Positions 45,898 through 54,564 of a stretch of 64,000 nucleotides of DNA are shown here, piece after piece. The translations under genes were made by a program, and so were the position numbers. Under the pieces are notes generated by a model, which was given only the letters and a program-made list of their open reading frames with translations, had not been told where the DNA came from and did not search any database. Origin of the DNA: Planctomycetaceae bacterium (GTDB lineage: Bacteria; Planctomycetota; Planctomycetia; Planctomycetales; Planctomycetaceae). Position 1 is the first letter of the stretch, and every line of letters starts with the position of its first letter. Where the stretch lies: contig JANQSH010000039.1 in NCBI GenBank assembly GCA_028284145.1, forward strand, positions 37,869 through 101,868, written 5' to 3'.

Positions 45898-46453
45898 TGT
45901 TCTCTTCATTTGAGTCAAAATGCCGGGGCCGCTGATTGAGATTCAGCCCTGACAGATACAGAAAATCAGATTGGAGGGACCTTCATTTTAGGAGTTTGGC
46001 TCGGACAATTCGACTGTCGGAAGGAAATTGAAGGAGACTTTTCCTGGCAGCGAATGTTTCTGACCACCAAAATCGCGTGATTGACGTCTGGATCTGGTCG
46101 TTCGACTTGTCCCCAAAAACCGTATTGATCCATTGGTGTGGTTGTTTAACTGAGGGTGTCGTTCACCTGTATTCAGAGCAGTTTACTTTTTCGTATGACG
46201 GTTCTCGCTCGTGGGAATCTGCGTTTGCAGGTCAGGAGACGATTTTCGCGCCACAGAAGAGCGTAATACGCTCTGGAATCGGCGCGCCAATTGCACGTTG
46301 GGGGATTTTGTGAGAATCGTTTTGGGAAGCTGACGCGGGGCAGAATTTCTGCAACACCCAAGGTGCGATTAAGCGCGCTGTGTCGTGCGTATTCGGTCAA
46401 TTCAGTTACCCATTCCACGCGGGGCGATGTTTGCCTCGTTGAATTTACTTTGC
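45898..46453. other. Intergenic region between leuC and the Rrf2 gene
   Basis: 556 bp that hold R1 copy 9 (46174-46275) and otherwise no gene I can support. Short open frames on both strands show no family resemblance. The part between 45898 and 46173 should contain the leuC promoter. Confidence 0.4.
46174..46275 (-). repeat. R1 element, copy 9 (reverse)
   Basis: Type B copy: AGAGCAGTTTACTTT at the left, CTGCGTTTGCAGG inside, and AGAGCGTAATACGCTCT at the right. It lies between two minus-strand genes. Among copies downstream of a gene it is the exception to the orientation rule: a transcript from the Rrf2 gene would enter by the palindrome end. Confidence 0.9.
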
Positions 46454-46939
46454 TCATTTCGGACGCGATCTAAGGGACAGGTCAAGAGATACGACATCCG
46501 TAGTGTCACCAGAAGTTTTCTCCTCACACAACGGTGTTACACTGTCCGGCTCGGACAACAGTTCCGCGACAGTTGTTGAGCGGAACATCTCTTCGATTGT
46601 CGCCAACGCTGTATCAATTCGACGGTGTAGTGGGCAGAGAGTCGTGCCGTGAGATTTGATCCCCAAAGGGCATTCGTGAATGCGTTGCAGTGGATCGACG
46701 GCATCGACGATTTGCAGAATCGTTATTTCGTGTGGTTTGTGATTAAGTACGAAACCACCATTGGGACCACGTTGCGAATTCACCAACCCAGCCCGCACGA
46801 GCCCCTGCATCAGCTTGGAAAGGTAGGCGGTCGGAATGCGGGCAATCTCTGAAGTCATTTTCGCCGTACACGATTTCCCGTTTTGCTGGGCAATTGTGAG
46901 AATGGCTCGTAAGGCGTATTCGACTGTCTGGGAGATCAT
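46454..46939 (-). CDS. Rrf2-family transcription regulator (NsrR/IscR-like)
   Basis: 161 residues. The winged helix starts MISQTVEYALRAILTIA. The recognition region IPTAYLSKLMQGLVRAGLV and wing SQRGPNGGFVL are standard Rrf2. Three cysteines fall in or near the cluster region: C24 (KSCTAKM), C90 (HECPLG) and C101 (TLCPLH). The family usually has C-x5-7-C-x5-7-C; here the last two are 10 residues apart. It is divergent from the hcp-type gene, as NsrR often is, so an NO-sensing iron-sulfur regulator is likely but not proved. The Asp/Ser-rich C-terminus is an extra tail. Confidence 0.85.
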   Translation of the reverse strand: MISQTVEYALRAILTIAQQNGKSCTAKMTSEIARIPTAYLSKLMQGLVRAGLVNSQRGPNGGFVLNHKPHEITILQIVDAVDPLQRIHECPLGIKSHGTTLCPLHRRIDTALATIEEMFRSTTVAELLSEPDSVTPLCEEKTSGDTTDVVSLDLSLRSRPK

Positions 46940-46994
46940 TGTTTGCTCCGGAGATCGGCAGGTGTGGAAAATCCAACAGCTTTATTTTAGGACC

Positions 46995-47023
46995 TTGACA
47001 TCCGGATTTGCAATGGGTAACCT
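46995..47023 (+). promoter_or_regulatory. Candidate sigma-70-type promoter upstream of hcp
   Basis: TTGACA at 46995-47000 and TAACCT at 47018-47023, spaced by 17 bp. The -35 box is perfect and the -10 box is weak. A second TTGACA at 47025-47030 lacks a good partner. The candidate lies about 125 bp before the hcp-type start. Confidence 0.4.
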
Positions 47024-47038
47024 GTTGACAGGGAAATT

Positions 47039-47049
47039 AAGATATTCTT
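47039..47049. promoter_or_regulatory. Possible operator palindrome in the Rrf2-hcp gap
   Basis: AAGATATTCTT (AAGA-TAT-TCTT) is a short inverted repeat with half-sites like the AAGAT of NsrR-type sites. A direct repeat TAAATAAC (47073-47080 and 47085-47092) and the palindrome TAACATGTTA (47089-47098) lie further down. Any of these could bind the divergent Rrf2 regulator. The assignment is tentative. Confidence 0.3.
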
Positions 47050-47157
47050 GTCCAGTTTTCCGTTTATTTTTGTAAATAACTTACTAAATAACATGTTACT
47101 GGTTTTCAGTCTCTTTCGATCTGCCGAAAATTAACACAAGAAAAAAGGATGTGTTCC

Positions 47158-48444
47158 ATGTTCTGTAATCAATGTGAACAGACTCAGAACGGTACCGGTT
47201 GCGTCGATATCGGTGTTTGTGGCAAAGACGAGGACATGCAGTCGTTGCAGGAAATCCTACTTTATGGTGTCAAGGGGATGGCGGCGTATGCCCATCATGC
47301 TCGTCGACTTGGGAAAACTGACGAAGGGGTCAGCGCGTTCATCGAAGAAGCGTTATTCGCGACAGTGACCAACGTCAATTTTGAACTTGGCAGTCTGTTG
47401 GAACTGGTCCTGGAGTGTGGTCGGCAGAACATCCGTGTGATGGAGATGCTCGACGAAGGACACGTCGAACGATTTGGCAAACCAGAACCGACAACTGTAT
47501 ACGAAGGAACCAGAGAGGGACCGGGCATTCTTGTTACCGGTCACGATCTGGTGGACCTCTCCGATTTGCTGGAGCAAACAGCCGGCAAGGGGATCAACGT
47601 TTACACGCATGGTGAGATGTTGCCTGCTCACAGTTATCCCGAGTTGAAGAAACACTCACATCTGGCCGGGCATTATGGTGGCCCGTGGCAAAATCAGTTG
47701 TGGGAATTCCCGATGTTCTCCGGGTCGATTCTCGGCACCACCAACTGCGTTTTGATTCCGCCAGACACTTATGCCGATCGTCTCTTCACCACTCGAGTCA
47801 CGGCTGTTCCTGGTGGGACGCGACTGAAGGACAGTGATTTCTCCCCGGTGATCGAAAAAGCGCTCGCCTGTGAACCGCTCGCCGAGAATCAGTCCGGAGA
47901 GTCGACCATCGGGTTCCATCACAGTGTGGTGCTGGGCATCGCCGACAAAGTCGTCGAAGCAGTCAAAGCGGGTGACATCAAACGGTTCTATCTGATTGGT
48001 GGCTGCGACGGCGCGGAAGCCGGGCGAAATTACTACACCCAATTGGCGGAACAATCGCCCCAGGAGTCGGTGATTCTCACTCTCGGCTGTGGCAAGTATC
48101 GCATCCGCAATCACGATTACGGCACCGTCGCCGGGTTGCCTCGGTTGCTCGATATGGGACAATGCAACGATGCCTATGGCGCCGTACAAGTGGCGTTGGC
48201 GTTGTCCAGGGCGTTTGATTGTGGCGTGAACGAACTGCCGTTGGAAATTGTGTTATCCTGGTTTGAGCAGAAAGCGGTCGCTGTGCTGTTGAGTCTGCTG
48301 GCATTGGACGTGAAAGGGATTCGTGTTGGTCCTGTCCCGCCAGCCTTTGTCTCGCCAAACGTCTTCCAGATTCTGCAGGACACCTTCGACCTGAAAGTGA
48401 TCGAATCAACGCCGCCAGCAGAACTTGTTCAATTGGGAGTCTGA
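47158..48444 (+). CDS. hcp: Hybrid-cluster protein, short form (hydroxylamine reductase family)
   Basis: Cytoplasmic Fe-S protein; family members reduce NO or hydroxylamine. About 428 residues, well short of the about 550 of E. coli Hcp, as in class III forms lacking part of the helical domains. The [4Fe-4S] cysteines are C3, C6, C15 and C21 (MFCNQCEQTQNGTGC). Hybrid-cluster ligands are visible: GHD, THGEM, TTNC, GGCDGAE, LTLGCGK, GQCNDA and the WFEQKAVAV Glu/Lys pair. ATG 47158 gives the classical MFCNQCEQ start; ATG 47149 lies almost on the AAGG site. Its divergent neighbour is the Rrf2 regulator. Confidence 0.92.
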   Translation: MFCNQCEQTQNGTGCVDIGVCGKDEDMQSLQEILLYGVKGMAAYAHHARRLGKTDEGVSAFIEEALFATVTNVNFELGSLLELVLECGRQNIRVMEMLDEGHVERFGKPEPTTVYEGTREGPGILVTGHDLVDLSDLLEQTAGKGINVYTHGEMLPAHSYPELKKHSHLAGHYGGPWQNQLWEFPMFSGSILGTTNCVLIPPDTYADRLFTTRVTAVPGGTRLKDSDFSPVIEKALACEPLAENQSGESTIGFHHSVVLGIADKVVEAVKAGDIKRFYLIGGCDGAEAGRNYYTQLAEQSPQESVILTLGCGKYRIRNHDYGTVAGLPRLLDMGQCNDAYGAVQVALALSRAFDCGVNELPLEIVLSWFEQKAVAVLLSLLALDVKGIRVGPVPPAFVSPNVFQILQDTFDLKVIESTPPAELVQLGV

Positions 48445-48504
48445 CGGAAAGTCGTGAAATCGACATTGCCTCGAATGAAAACCGCCACGACGTAACGCGG
48501 CGGC

Positions 48505-48607
48505 TGGAGCAGCTTGCTTTTTTGTGTGACGCCTCTGGCTCGTGGGGGGGCTGTGTTTGCAGGCCAAACGACACCCATCATGGCACAGAAGAGCGTAATA
48601 CGCTCTA
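48505..48607 (-). repeat. R1 element, copy 10 (reverse)
   Basis: Type A copy: GAGCAGCTTGCTTT at the left (diverged end), GGCTCGTGGGGGGGC, TTTGCAGGCC, and GAGCGTAATACGCTCTA at the right. It is between hcp and the protoglobin gene, ending 44 bp before the protoglobin start. Confidence 0.88.
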
Positions 48608-48651
48608 ATTGTCGCCGATAATCATGAGTATCCAGGACATGAACACAAACG

Positions 48652-49257
48652 ATGACTGACCAACTACCAATGCAGACCATCGACGAAACCCGATTGGAAA
48701 CCGACATCGTCTACCGTTACGAATTCCTGACCGAATTTATTGGCTTCAGTGATGACGATGCCAAACTGATTCAGACGTTCGCACCGCACCTGGGGCCAAA
48801 GATCCCGGAACTGGTGGAAAAAACTTACGCACGATTATTGAGTTATGATGCGACGGCTCGGCATTTTGTGCCTCGTCAGCATGGGTATGAAGGAAGCCTT
48901 CCACAGAATTTGGCGGAAATTCAGGCCGACCATCCGCAGATTCAATTCCGTAAGGATCACCTGAATCGCTACTTCTTGCAGCTCATCGGTCGCAGCTACG
49001 ATGCGAAGATGGTTCAGTACCTCGACATGGTTGGCAAAATTCACACTCCCCGCGCGGGGAACAAACAGATCGATGTTCCACTGGTGCAGATGAATGCGTT
49101 ATTGGGTTTGATCTCAGACATGTTGCTGGAATTTATTTTTTCTTCGCCGCTGGACGCGGAAATCGCGTTCAAAACGGCACGGGCATTTAACCGCCTGCTG
49201 TGGACGCAGAACGACCTGATCAACCGTCATTACGCCACGAAAGACGATGTGGAGTGA
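48652..49257 (+). CDS. Protoglobin-domain heme protein
   Basis: 201 residues, the size of a stand-alone protoglobin. Landmarks: YEFLTEFIGFSDDDAKLIQ at the pre-A/A helices, ELVEKTYARLLSYDATARHF, and GKIHTPRAGNKQIDVPLVQM with the likely proximal His131 in the F helix. Protoglobins bind O2, CO and NO. No signalling domain is attached. The neighbours (hcp, second globin) suggest NO handling or sensing. ATG 48652 is used; a second Met follows at residue 7. Confidence 0.85.
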   Translation: MTDQLPMQTIDETRLETDIVYRYEFLTEFIGFSDDDAKLIQTFAPHLGPKIPELVEKTYARLLSYDATARHFVPRQHGYEGSLPQNLAEIQADHPQIQFRKDHLNRYFLQLIGRSYDAKMVQYLDMVGKIHTPRAGNKQIDVPLVQMNALLGLISDMLLEFIFSSPLDAEIAFKTARAFNRLLWTQNDLINRHYATKDDVE

Positions 49258-49285
49258 GCGATATCGCTTCTCGATGATTGGACAT

Positions 49286-49702
49286 TCAGTAGATTAAGGT
49301 CATCAGATCGATGCCCGGTTGCAGGACCGCACGCCACGCCTTCCCCAGGTCTTCGTCAAACTGGTCGTCACATTCCCGCACAGCCAACACCATCGCATCG
49401 ATCCAGAACGGGTAGAGTTCCGGTGGGATGTCAAGGTTCTGTCGATCGTGGATCACACCAAGTTCGCGTATCCGCCCGATGACACCATCCTGTCCAGCTG
49501 CGAACTCGATCAGATGTTCGATACCGGACCGGACCAATGCGTCCTGTTTTTCCATATCGGTATTGGCGAACATGGGACCGGTTTGTGGAGCCGCAAACGC
49601 CAGCTGATGATAAAACGTATCGATGAAATCATCCTTTGCACAGCAGCGGGTGAAACTGGTGCGGACGGTCTCAATCGGCAGTGAGTTCGAATCGTTCATC
49701 AC
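49286..49702 (-). CDS. Single-domain globin
   Basis: 138 residues: VRTSFTRCCAKDDFIDTFY, APQTGPMFANTDMEKQ (CD region with Phe), LIEFAA, then LGVIHDRQNLDIPPELYPFW with proximal His85 in the F helix. The C-terminal helices DQFDEDLGKAWRAVLQPGIDLM close the fold. This pattern resembles the globin domain of flavohemoglobins and related bacterial globins, without a reductase domain. Convergent with the protoglobin gene (28 bp). A role in NO or O2 chemistry is inferred from context. Confidence 0.85.
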   Translation of the reverse strand: MMNDSNSLPIETVRTSFTRCCAKDDFIDTFYHQLAFAAPQTGPMFANTDMEKQDALVRSGIEHLIEFAAGQDGVIGRIRELGVIHDRQNLDIPPELYPFWIDAMVLAVRECDDQFDEDLGKAWRAVLQPGIDLMTLIY

Positions 49703-49759
49703 CCTGGCAATAACAGGTTCGGAAAAGCGGCGGCGATGTCGTCGCCTCGCGAATGCGAG

Positions 49760-50260
49760 CTATCTGAGTTCTCCCGCCGCCAGACGCACGAAATCGAAAG
49801 CCGCGATGATTCCGCAAAGAAACTTGTCGTCATCCAGAACAAAGACCCGATGGACGTCATTCTTCAGCATATTTTCGGCAACGTCCACGAAGGGTGTGTC
49901 GGGTGAGACCGAAACAAGTTCGCGCGTCATCACGTCTTTGACTTCGATATCATCCAGCCGCTCGTCATCCGGGGAGAGACGCATGGTTTCCCAGCGCTGC
50001 ACATCCTGGTCGTAAAACGAGCCGATCGATTCCTCACTCCGGGCTGCATGTTCCTGCTCCACCGCGAGAATGTCGGACGCCGTAATCACGCCGATGCATT
50101 TGTCGTTGGCGCTCAAGACTGGCAAACCATGGACATGATTTTCGGACATCAGATCCAACGCCTCGCGAACAGTCGCATCGGGAGTAACAGTGACTACATC
50201 TCTGGTCATCAAATCTGAAGCGGTGCGGGAATCGTTCCCGTCTGCAGAACGGGCTGTCAT
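49760..50260 (-). CDS. Two-CBS-domain protein
   Basis: 166 residues from ATG 50260, preceded by AAAGGAG with ideal spacing. The long frame upstream (to 50503) has no such site. CBS 1: DLMTRDVVTVTPDATVREAL, then HVHGLPVLSANDKCIGVITASDIL. CBS 2: DVMTRELVSVSPDTPFVDVA, then VHRVFVLDDDKFLCGIIAAFD. CBS pairs bind adenosyl ligands and usually regulate other proteins. No other domain is attached. It is upstream of the globin on the same strand (57 bp), so both could share a transcript. Confidence 0.9.
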   Translation of the reverse strand: MTARSADGNDSRTASDLMTRDVVTVTPDATVREALDLMSENHVHGLPVLSANDKCIGVITASDILAVEQEHAARSEESIGSFYDQDVQRWETMRLSPDDERLDDIEVKDVMTRELVSVSPDTPFVDVAENMLKNDVHRVFVLDDDKFLCGIIAAFDFVRLAAGELR

Positions 50261-50698
50261 CGGTCTTCTCCTTTCGAGAACCCGGTTTCGGGTTGGGGAA
50301 ACGAGTCTGGTACGTGCTGAAATGCAAAGATAGCGACTCGCGTACAGGTTGGGAATGACCAACGCTCTTTCATTGTGCGGGATCGCCGCAGTCTGTTGCA
50401 ACCAGCCGGCGGGCTTGCGGAAACACTCTGTGCCTTTTCGCACACTGAAATTGCCTTCTGGCCGAATTACGCCAGCGTAAAAGGAAGAGATCAGCCAAAG
50501 CATGGCGCGCGAACAATCATCGCCACCTTGAGCGGGTTCGATGTGATTTCCGATTTTTTCTCCGACTTGGCCGGTTGTGACGGCTTCCCCCGCTTTGCTC
50601 CATCGGGTGATCTCGCCTGCTCGATACCAGTTTTACGGATTGCAATCATTATTCGGGAGAGATCCCGACCTCACCAAAGATGCGCAAGGAGACGCACG
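50261..50698. other. Divergent intergenic region
   Basis: 438 bp between the CBS and thioredoxin-fold genes. Open frames cross it, but none has a start with a ribosome-binding site or a recognisable product. AAGGAG at 50686-50691 serves the downstream gene. I see no R1 or R2 copy and no clear promoter pair. Confidence 0.4.
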
Positions 50699-51418
50699 AT
50701 GCGTAAACTGATAGGTTGTGTGTTACTGGTCGCCATTTTTCCCACGGGTGGAATCGCGGCGACAATCACCGAGCAGGTCGAGTCGGCTATGGCGGCTGGC
50801 AAAACCACCTACATTATGATGTTTCGCTCAAACGATCAGGCCTCGCGGAACATGGCGCATACAGTCAAGTCGCACGCCACCGCCAATTCCAGCCGTGCCG
50901 CTTTTATCGCTGTGAATATCAATGACAAGTCGCAATCAGAATTGATTCAGAAATTCGATGCCACCCGCCTGCCAATGCCGACCACGTTTGGTGTTGCCCC
51001 TAACGGTGCGGTAACCGGTGTTTTTCGGTTAGCCGTCACACGGGACCAATTGGCCAAGGCGATGCTGACTCCGCAATATGCCGCCACCATTAAGGCACTG
51101 CAGGATCAGAAAATCGCTGTTGTCTGTCTACTGCCAAAGGGAAGCCAGGCAATTCCTTCAGGTGTGACGCAGTTCCAACAGTCTGCTGATTTCAAAGGCA
51201 AGACAGAACGTATTCTTGTTTCCGCCGATGATGTTTCGGAAGAGGACTACTTCCGTCGGACGAAAGTCGCCACTGATATCCAATCGCCCGTCATCATGCT
51301 GTTTGTCCCTCCTGGGCTGGTGCTTGGTAAATTCGATGCGAATGTTTTGGGAGAAACGCTTGCCGAAAAAGTCCACAGCTCCGGCAAGTGCAACTGCAAA
51401 AAGTGTTTGCATAAATAG
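50699..51418 (+). CDS. Secreted thioredoxin-fold-like protein with C-terminal CxCxxC
   Basis: 239 residues from ATG 50699, which has AAGGAG upstream. A signal peptide (MRKLIGCVLLVAIFPTGGIA) is followed by a thioredoxin-like core: YIMMFRSNDQASRNMAH, AAFIAVNINDKSQSELIQKFD, then LPMPTTFGVAPNGAVTGVF with a cis-Pro-like position. The usual CxxC is absent (RSNDQAS). The last residues (GKCNCKKCLHK) form a short Cys cluster that may bind metal. It precedes an FtsX-type permease by 33 bp and may be its periplasmic partner. Confidence 0.7.
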   Translation: MRKLIGCVLLVAIFPTGGIAATITEQVESAMAAGKTTYIMMFRSNDQASRNMAHTVKSHATANSSRAAFIAVNINDKSQSELIQKFDATRLPMPTTFGVAPNGAVTGVFRLAVTRDQLAKAMLTPQYAATIKALQDQKIAVVCLLPKGSQAIPSGVTQFQQSADFKGKTERILVSADDVSEEDYFRRTKVATDIQSPVIMLFVPPGLVLGKFDANVLGETLAEKVHSSGKCNCKKCLHK

Positions 51419-51451
51419 GCGTACCCACCGAATTCAGACAGGAATGCTGAC

Positions 51452-52717
51452 ATGAGATTTCATAGCCTGATATGGAAGGAGATGTTGCGCCGACCGGGCC
51501 AGAACATCACCACATTACTGACTGTCGCGCTCGGGGTTGGTGCGCTGGTTGCCGTGGAAAGCGTTGTCTCTTCATCGGAGCAGAAACTTGCGGCTCAGAT
51601 GCAGCAACTTGGTGCGAACATTCTGGTCTTGCCTGATGGTGTCTCGCTGCAGGATTACTATGCCGCGGATGAACATGGCAAAACGATTCCTGAGGAATAT
51701 GTCTCGCGAATTGCCCTGGCGCAGAAAGTTGGTGTAGAGGAGCTGGCGCCCAAGTTGGCAGTGCAAACCGAATGGAAGTCTCAGCAGATTGTGCTGACCG
51801 GAATTCTTCCACGAACCGAGTTCTACAAAAAGTCGGCATGGCAGAGCGTCGACCTGCTGACGATGGGGTTGGATGAATCGCTGGCGGACGGCAATGCGGT
51901 CGGTTCCACGCACGAGGGATGCAAGGGGCATTCCTCACATTTGGCGACTGGCGACAAGACCGACTTGAGTTCTTACGCCTCCACACGCGTCGTGCATGAA
52001 CTGAATCAGAATGCCGTGCTGGTCGGAGCTGATTTCGCGGCAACTCATGGTTTGCAAACCGGGCAGAAAATGGACCTGCTGGGTGAGACTTTTCAAATCA
52101 CTGGGGTTCTACCTGCCACGGGAACGACTGACGATGGCCGGGTCTTCGCGCACCTGCACCGCGTTCAGGAGTTGACCGACTCTGGCCCTGTTGTGAATGT
52201 CGTCGAAGTTCTCGGTTGCTGTGAAGAAGTGGCTGACAATCTCGTCAGCGATCTCGAAACAATGCTGCCCGAAGCACGCGTGGTGACGATTTCACAAATT
52301 GTCGAAACGCAGGTGACGGTGAACCGGTTGATGGCGAAGTTGAGTTATGCCATCTTCGGCATTTTGATGCTGATGGGTGGTGCCAGTATTGCCAGCGTGA
52401 TGTTTGCCAATGTGACCGAGCGTCGCCGTGAGTTGGGAACACTGATGGCGTTGGGAGCGACCCCCGCGATGGTGGCCCGTTTGATTCTGTTCAAAGCGTT
52501 GACCATCGGCCTGGCAGGTAGTGGTGTCGGGTTTCTCCTGGGACTTGCCGCGGCGTTGGTGGCAGGGCCGCAATGGTTGGGGCTGAGAATCCTGATTTCG
52601 TTGGAAGCCGTCGTAGTCGGCCTTGTCGCGGCTGTATTGGTCGCATTGCTTTCCAGCTATTTTCCCGCAAGAAAAGCTGCCCATCTCGATCCCTGCCTCT
52701 GTTTTCAGGAACGCTGA
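51452..52717 (+). CDS. FtsX/MacB-type ABC transporter permease with His/Cys motif
   Basis: 421 residues. TM1 lies at about 20-40 (ITTLLTVALGVGALVAV). A periplasmic domain of about 260 residues follows, then three helices in the C-terminal third (SYAIFGILMLMGGASI, GLAGSGVGFLLGLAAAL, VVGLVAAVLVALL). ERRRELGTLMALGATPAMVARL is the FtsX-type coupling region. The periplasmic part contains H154, C157, H160 and H163 at three-residue spacing (THEGCKGHSSH), plus C256-C257; these could bind metal. It is in an operon with the preceding secreted protein and the ATPase at 52801. Confidence 0.88.
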   Translation: MRFHSLIWKEMLRRPGQNITTLLTVALGVGALVAVESVVSSSEQKLAAQMQQLGANILVLPDGVSLQDYYAADEHGKTIPEEYVSRIALAQKVGVEELAPKLAVQTEWKSQQIVLTGILPRTEFYKKSAWQSVDLLTMGLDESLADGNAVGSTHEGCKGHSSHLATGDKTDLSSYASTRVVHELNQNAVLVGADFAATHGLQTGQKMDLLGETFQITGVLPATGTTDDGRVFAHLHRVQELTDSGPVVNVVEVLGCCEEVADNLVSDLETMLPEARVVTISQIVETQVTVNRLMAKLSYAIFGILMLMGGASIASVMFANVTERRRELGTLMALGATPAMVARLILFKALTIGLAGSGVGFLLGLAAALVAGPQWLGLRILISLEAVVVGLVAAVLVALLSSYFPARKAAHLDPCLCFQER

Positions 52718-52800
52718 ACTCAGGAATGCCGAATCGAACTCCGCATTTGGAAAAGTGAACTCCTGCCGATACTCAACCTCACTTTGCGAAGAGGTGAACG

Positions 52801-53493
52801 ATGATCAAGTTGGATTCCGTTAGTAAAGAATACCATCGCCGCAGTAATGTCATTCATGCGTTGCGACCGACCAGTTTTGAAGTGGCCGCAGGGGAGTTCG
52901 TGGCAATCATTGGCCCCAGTGGGAGCGGCAAGACGACACTGCTTTCCATTCTTGGTGGAATGCTCGCTCCCTCGAGGGGTGATGTGCTGATCAATCAGCA
53001 TTCGCTCTACAGCTTGAGTACGAAGCGACGGTCTCGTTTGCGGAATGAACAGATGGGGTTTGTCTTCCAGAGTTTCAATCTGGTTCCCTGGCTAAGCGCG
53101 TTGGAGAACGTGCAACTGCCGTTGAGCCTGTACGGTGCGGATGATGCCTGTCAACGAAGTCGTGCGCTGGAGTTATTGGAACGGTTCGGCCTGCAGGATC
53201 GAATGGATCACCGGCCTTCGGAATTGAGTGTCGGGCAACAGCAGCGAGTCGCATTAGCCCGCACACTGGCAATGAATCCCCCCTTCATTCTGGCAGATGA
53301 ACCGACCGGCAATCTCGACACGCAATCGCGTGACCTGGTGATGAGTACGCTGAAAGAACTTCAGGCGGAGGGCCGGACAATTATTCTGGTCACGCACGAC
53401 CCGACGGTCTCCGCCGCCGCCGAACGGGTGTTGCATATTGCCGACGGAGAGGTTTCGGAAGTCGAAGCCGCAGCAGAAACGCATGCCGCCTGA
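52801..53493 (+). CDS. ABC transporter ATP-binding protein (LolD/MacB type)
   Basis: 230 residues. Walker [10 protein letters not shown] is at residues 39-47, the Q-loop [16 protein letters not shown] follows, the signature LSVGQQQR precedes Walker B ILADEPTG, and the H-loop is LVTHD. The pattern matches the LolD/MacB/FtsE group that pairs with FtsX-type permeases. It is the ATPase partner of the 51452 permease, 83 bp downstream. The substrate cannot be read from the sequence. Convergent with phoU. Confidence 0.93.
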   Translation: MIKLDSVSKEYHRRSNVIHALRPTSFEVAAGEFVAIIGPSGSGKTTLLSILGGMLAPSRGDVLINQHSLYSLSTKRRSRLRNEQMGFVFQSFNLVPWLSALENVQLPLSLYGADDACQRSRALELLERFGLQDRMDHRPSELSVGQQQRVALARTLAMNPPFILADEPTGNLDTQSRDLVMSTLKELQAEGRTIILVTHDPTVSAAAERVLHIADGEVSEVEAAAETHAA

Positions 53494-53516
53494 CGATGTG
53501 AAAGACGTGAAACTCG

Positions 53517-54200
53517 TCACAAAATCTCAGGAGTGGAGAGGTCGGTATTATGGCGGTGCCGGGCGATGTCGCCTCGAACGAGGTAGATAACATCTTCCGC
53601 AATGTTGGTCGCGTGATCAGCAATTCGCTCAATATGACGTGCGGCGGAGAAACAATGTAGCGCCGGTTCAATTTGTTCCGGGTGCTTTCGCATAGTGTGA
53701 TAAAGTTCGTTGATGACCTGCACGTTTTCGTCGTCGATCTCGTTGTCTTCGAGTAACACTTTGCTGGCGCGGTCCGGGTCCAGTTCCACCAGGGCATCTA
53801 ATGCCTGACCGACCATTTTCAACGCCCGCTCAGACATTGCATCGAGCGTTCGCGAAATCTCGAAATCGAAAAACCGTTCCAGACGTAATGCGCGTTCGGC
53901 AATGTTGGCGGCGAGATCCGCAATCCGTTCCAGATCGTTGTTCACCTTGAGCATTGTCGCGGTGCTGCGCAAATCGCCGGCGACCGGCTGATGCAGTGCC
54001 AGAATTTTCAGGCACTCTTCCTCAATTTGAACTTCGCGTTCGTCCACTTCGTCATCCGAAGTAATCACCTCCCGGGCCAGTTCCCCGTTCTTCTCTTTGA
54101 GTGCCCGACATGCCTTGCGAATCATGTCTTCCACAAGAGCCGACATCCGCAGCAGTTGGCGTTCGACATTGACGAGATCGCGAGCGAGGTGCTTGCTCAT
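53517..54200 (-). CDS. phoU: Phosphate transport regulator PhoU
   Basis: 227 residues made of two similar three-helix bundles. Motifs are VNDLERIADLAANIAERA (first) and ARHIERIADHATNIAEDVIYLV (second), both with the ER(I)xD metal-binding signature. PhoU represses the Pho response when phosphate is plentiful, by contact with PstB and the sensor kinase. It is divergent from pstS, with the Pho-box repeats between them. Confidence 0.95.
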   Translation of the reverse strand: MSKHLARDLVNVERQLLRMSALVEDMIRKACRALKEKNGELAREVITSDDEVDEREVQIEEECLKILALHQPVAGDLRSTATMLKVNNDLERIADLAANIAERALRLERFFDFEISRTLDAMSERALKMVGQALDALVELDPDRASKVLLEDNEIDDENVQVINELYHTMRKHPEQIEPALHCFSAARHIERIADHATNIAEDVIYLVRGDIARHRHNTDLSTPEIL

Positions 54201-54323
54201 GTTGGCCTTACGTCCCTAAGAGGTTATTTCTTCGATTTTTTCGCGTTGGTGGATATGCATGAGCGGCCCATCCTAAGCCCTCAGATTCGGGGAAAAAAGC
54301 CGTATGGCGTCGGCCTCGGCTGA

Positions 54324-54367
54324 TTTCACCAACTCTTACAACTCTCTTCACAATTGCTTCACAATTG
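54324..54367 (+). promoter_or_regulatory. Pho-box-like array of four 11-bp direct repeats upstream of pstS
   Basis: Words at exact 11-bp steps: TTTCAC (54324), CTTACA (54335), CTTCAC (54346) and CTTCAC (54357). The last two full units are CTTCACAATTG twice. Eleven-bp direct repeats are the layout of PhoB/PhoP operators in several phyla. The array lies about 200 bp upstream of the pstS start, in the divergent pstS/phoU gap, and may serve both genes. A weak -10-like TACTAC is nearby at 54375. Confidence 0.65.
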
Positions 54368-54564
54368 GCCGGTTTACTACTCCGCAAAGGATTGAGCTGG
54401 AGCTCGGTCAGAGTCCCTTTCACGAAACAAAATCGTCAGGAGGGATGTCGCCCGGAAAGTTGTTCCTGCTGAATTTTGATGCTGAATCTTATGGACATGT
54501 GACGCTGTAAACGTTCGTGTTTGACAGACACACTTTCCCTGGTTTTTTTGTTGAGAGGAAAAAG

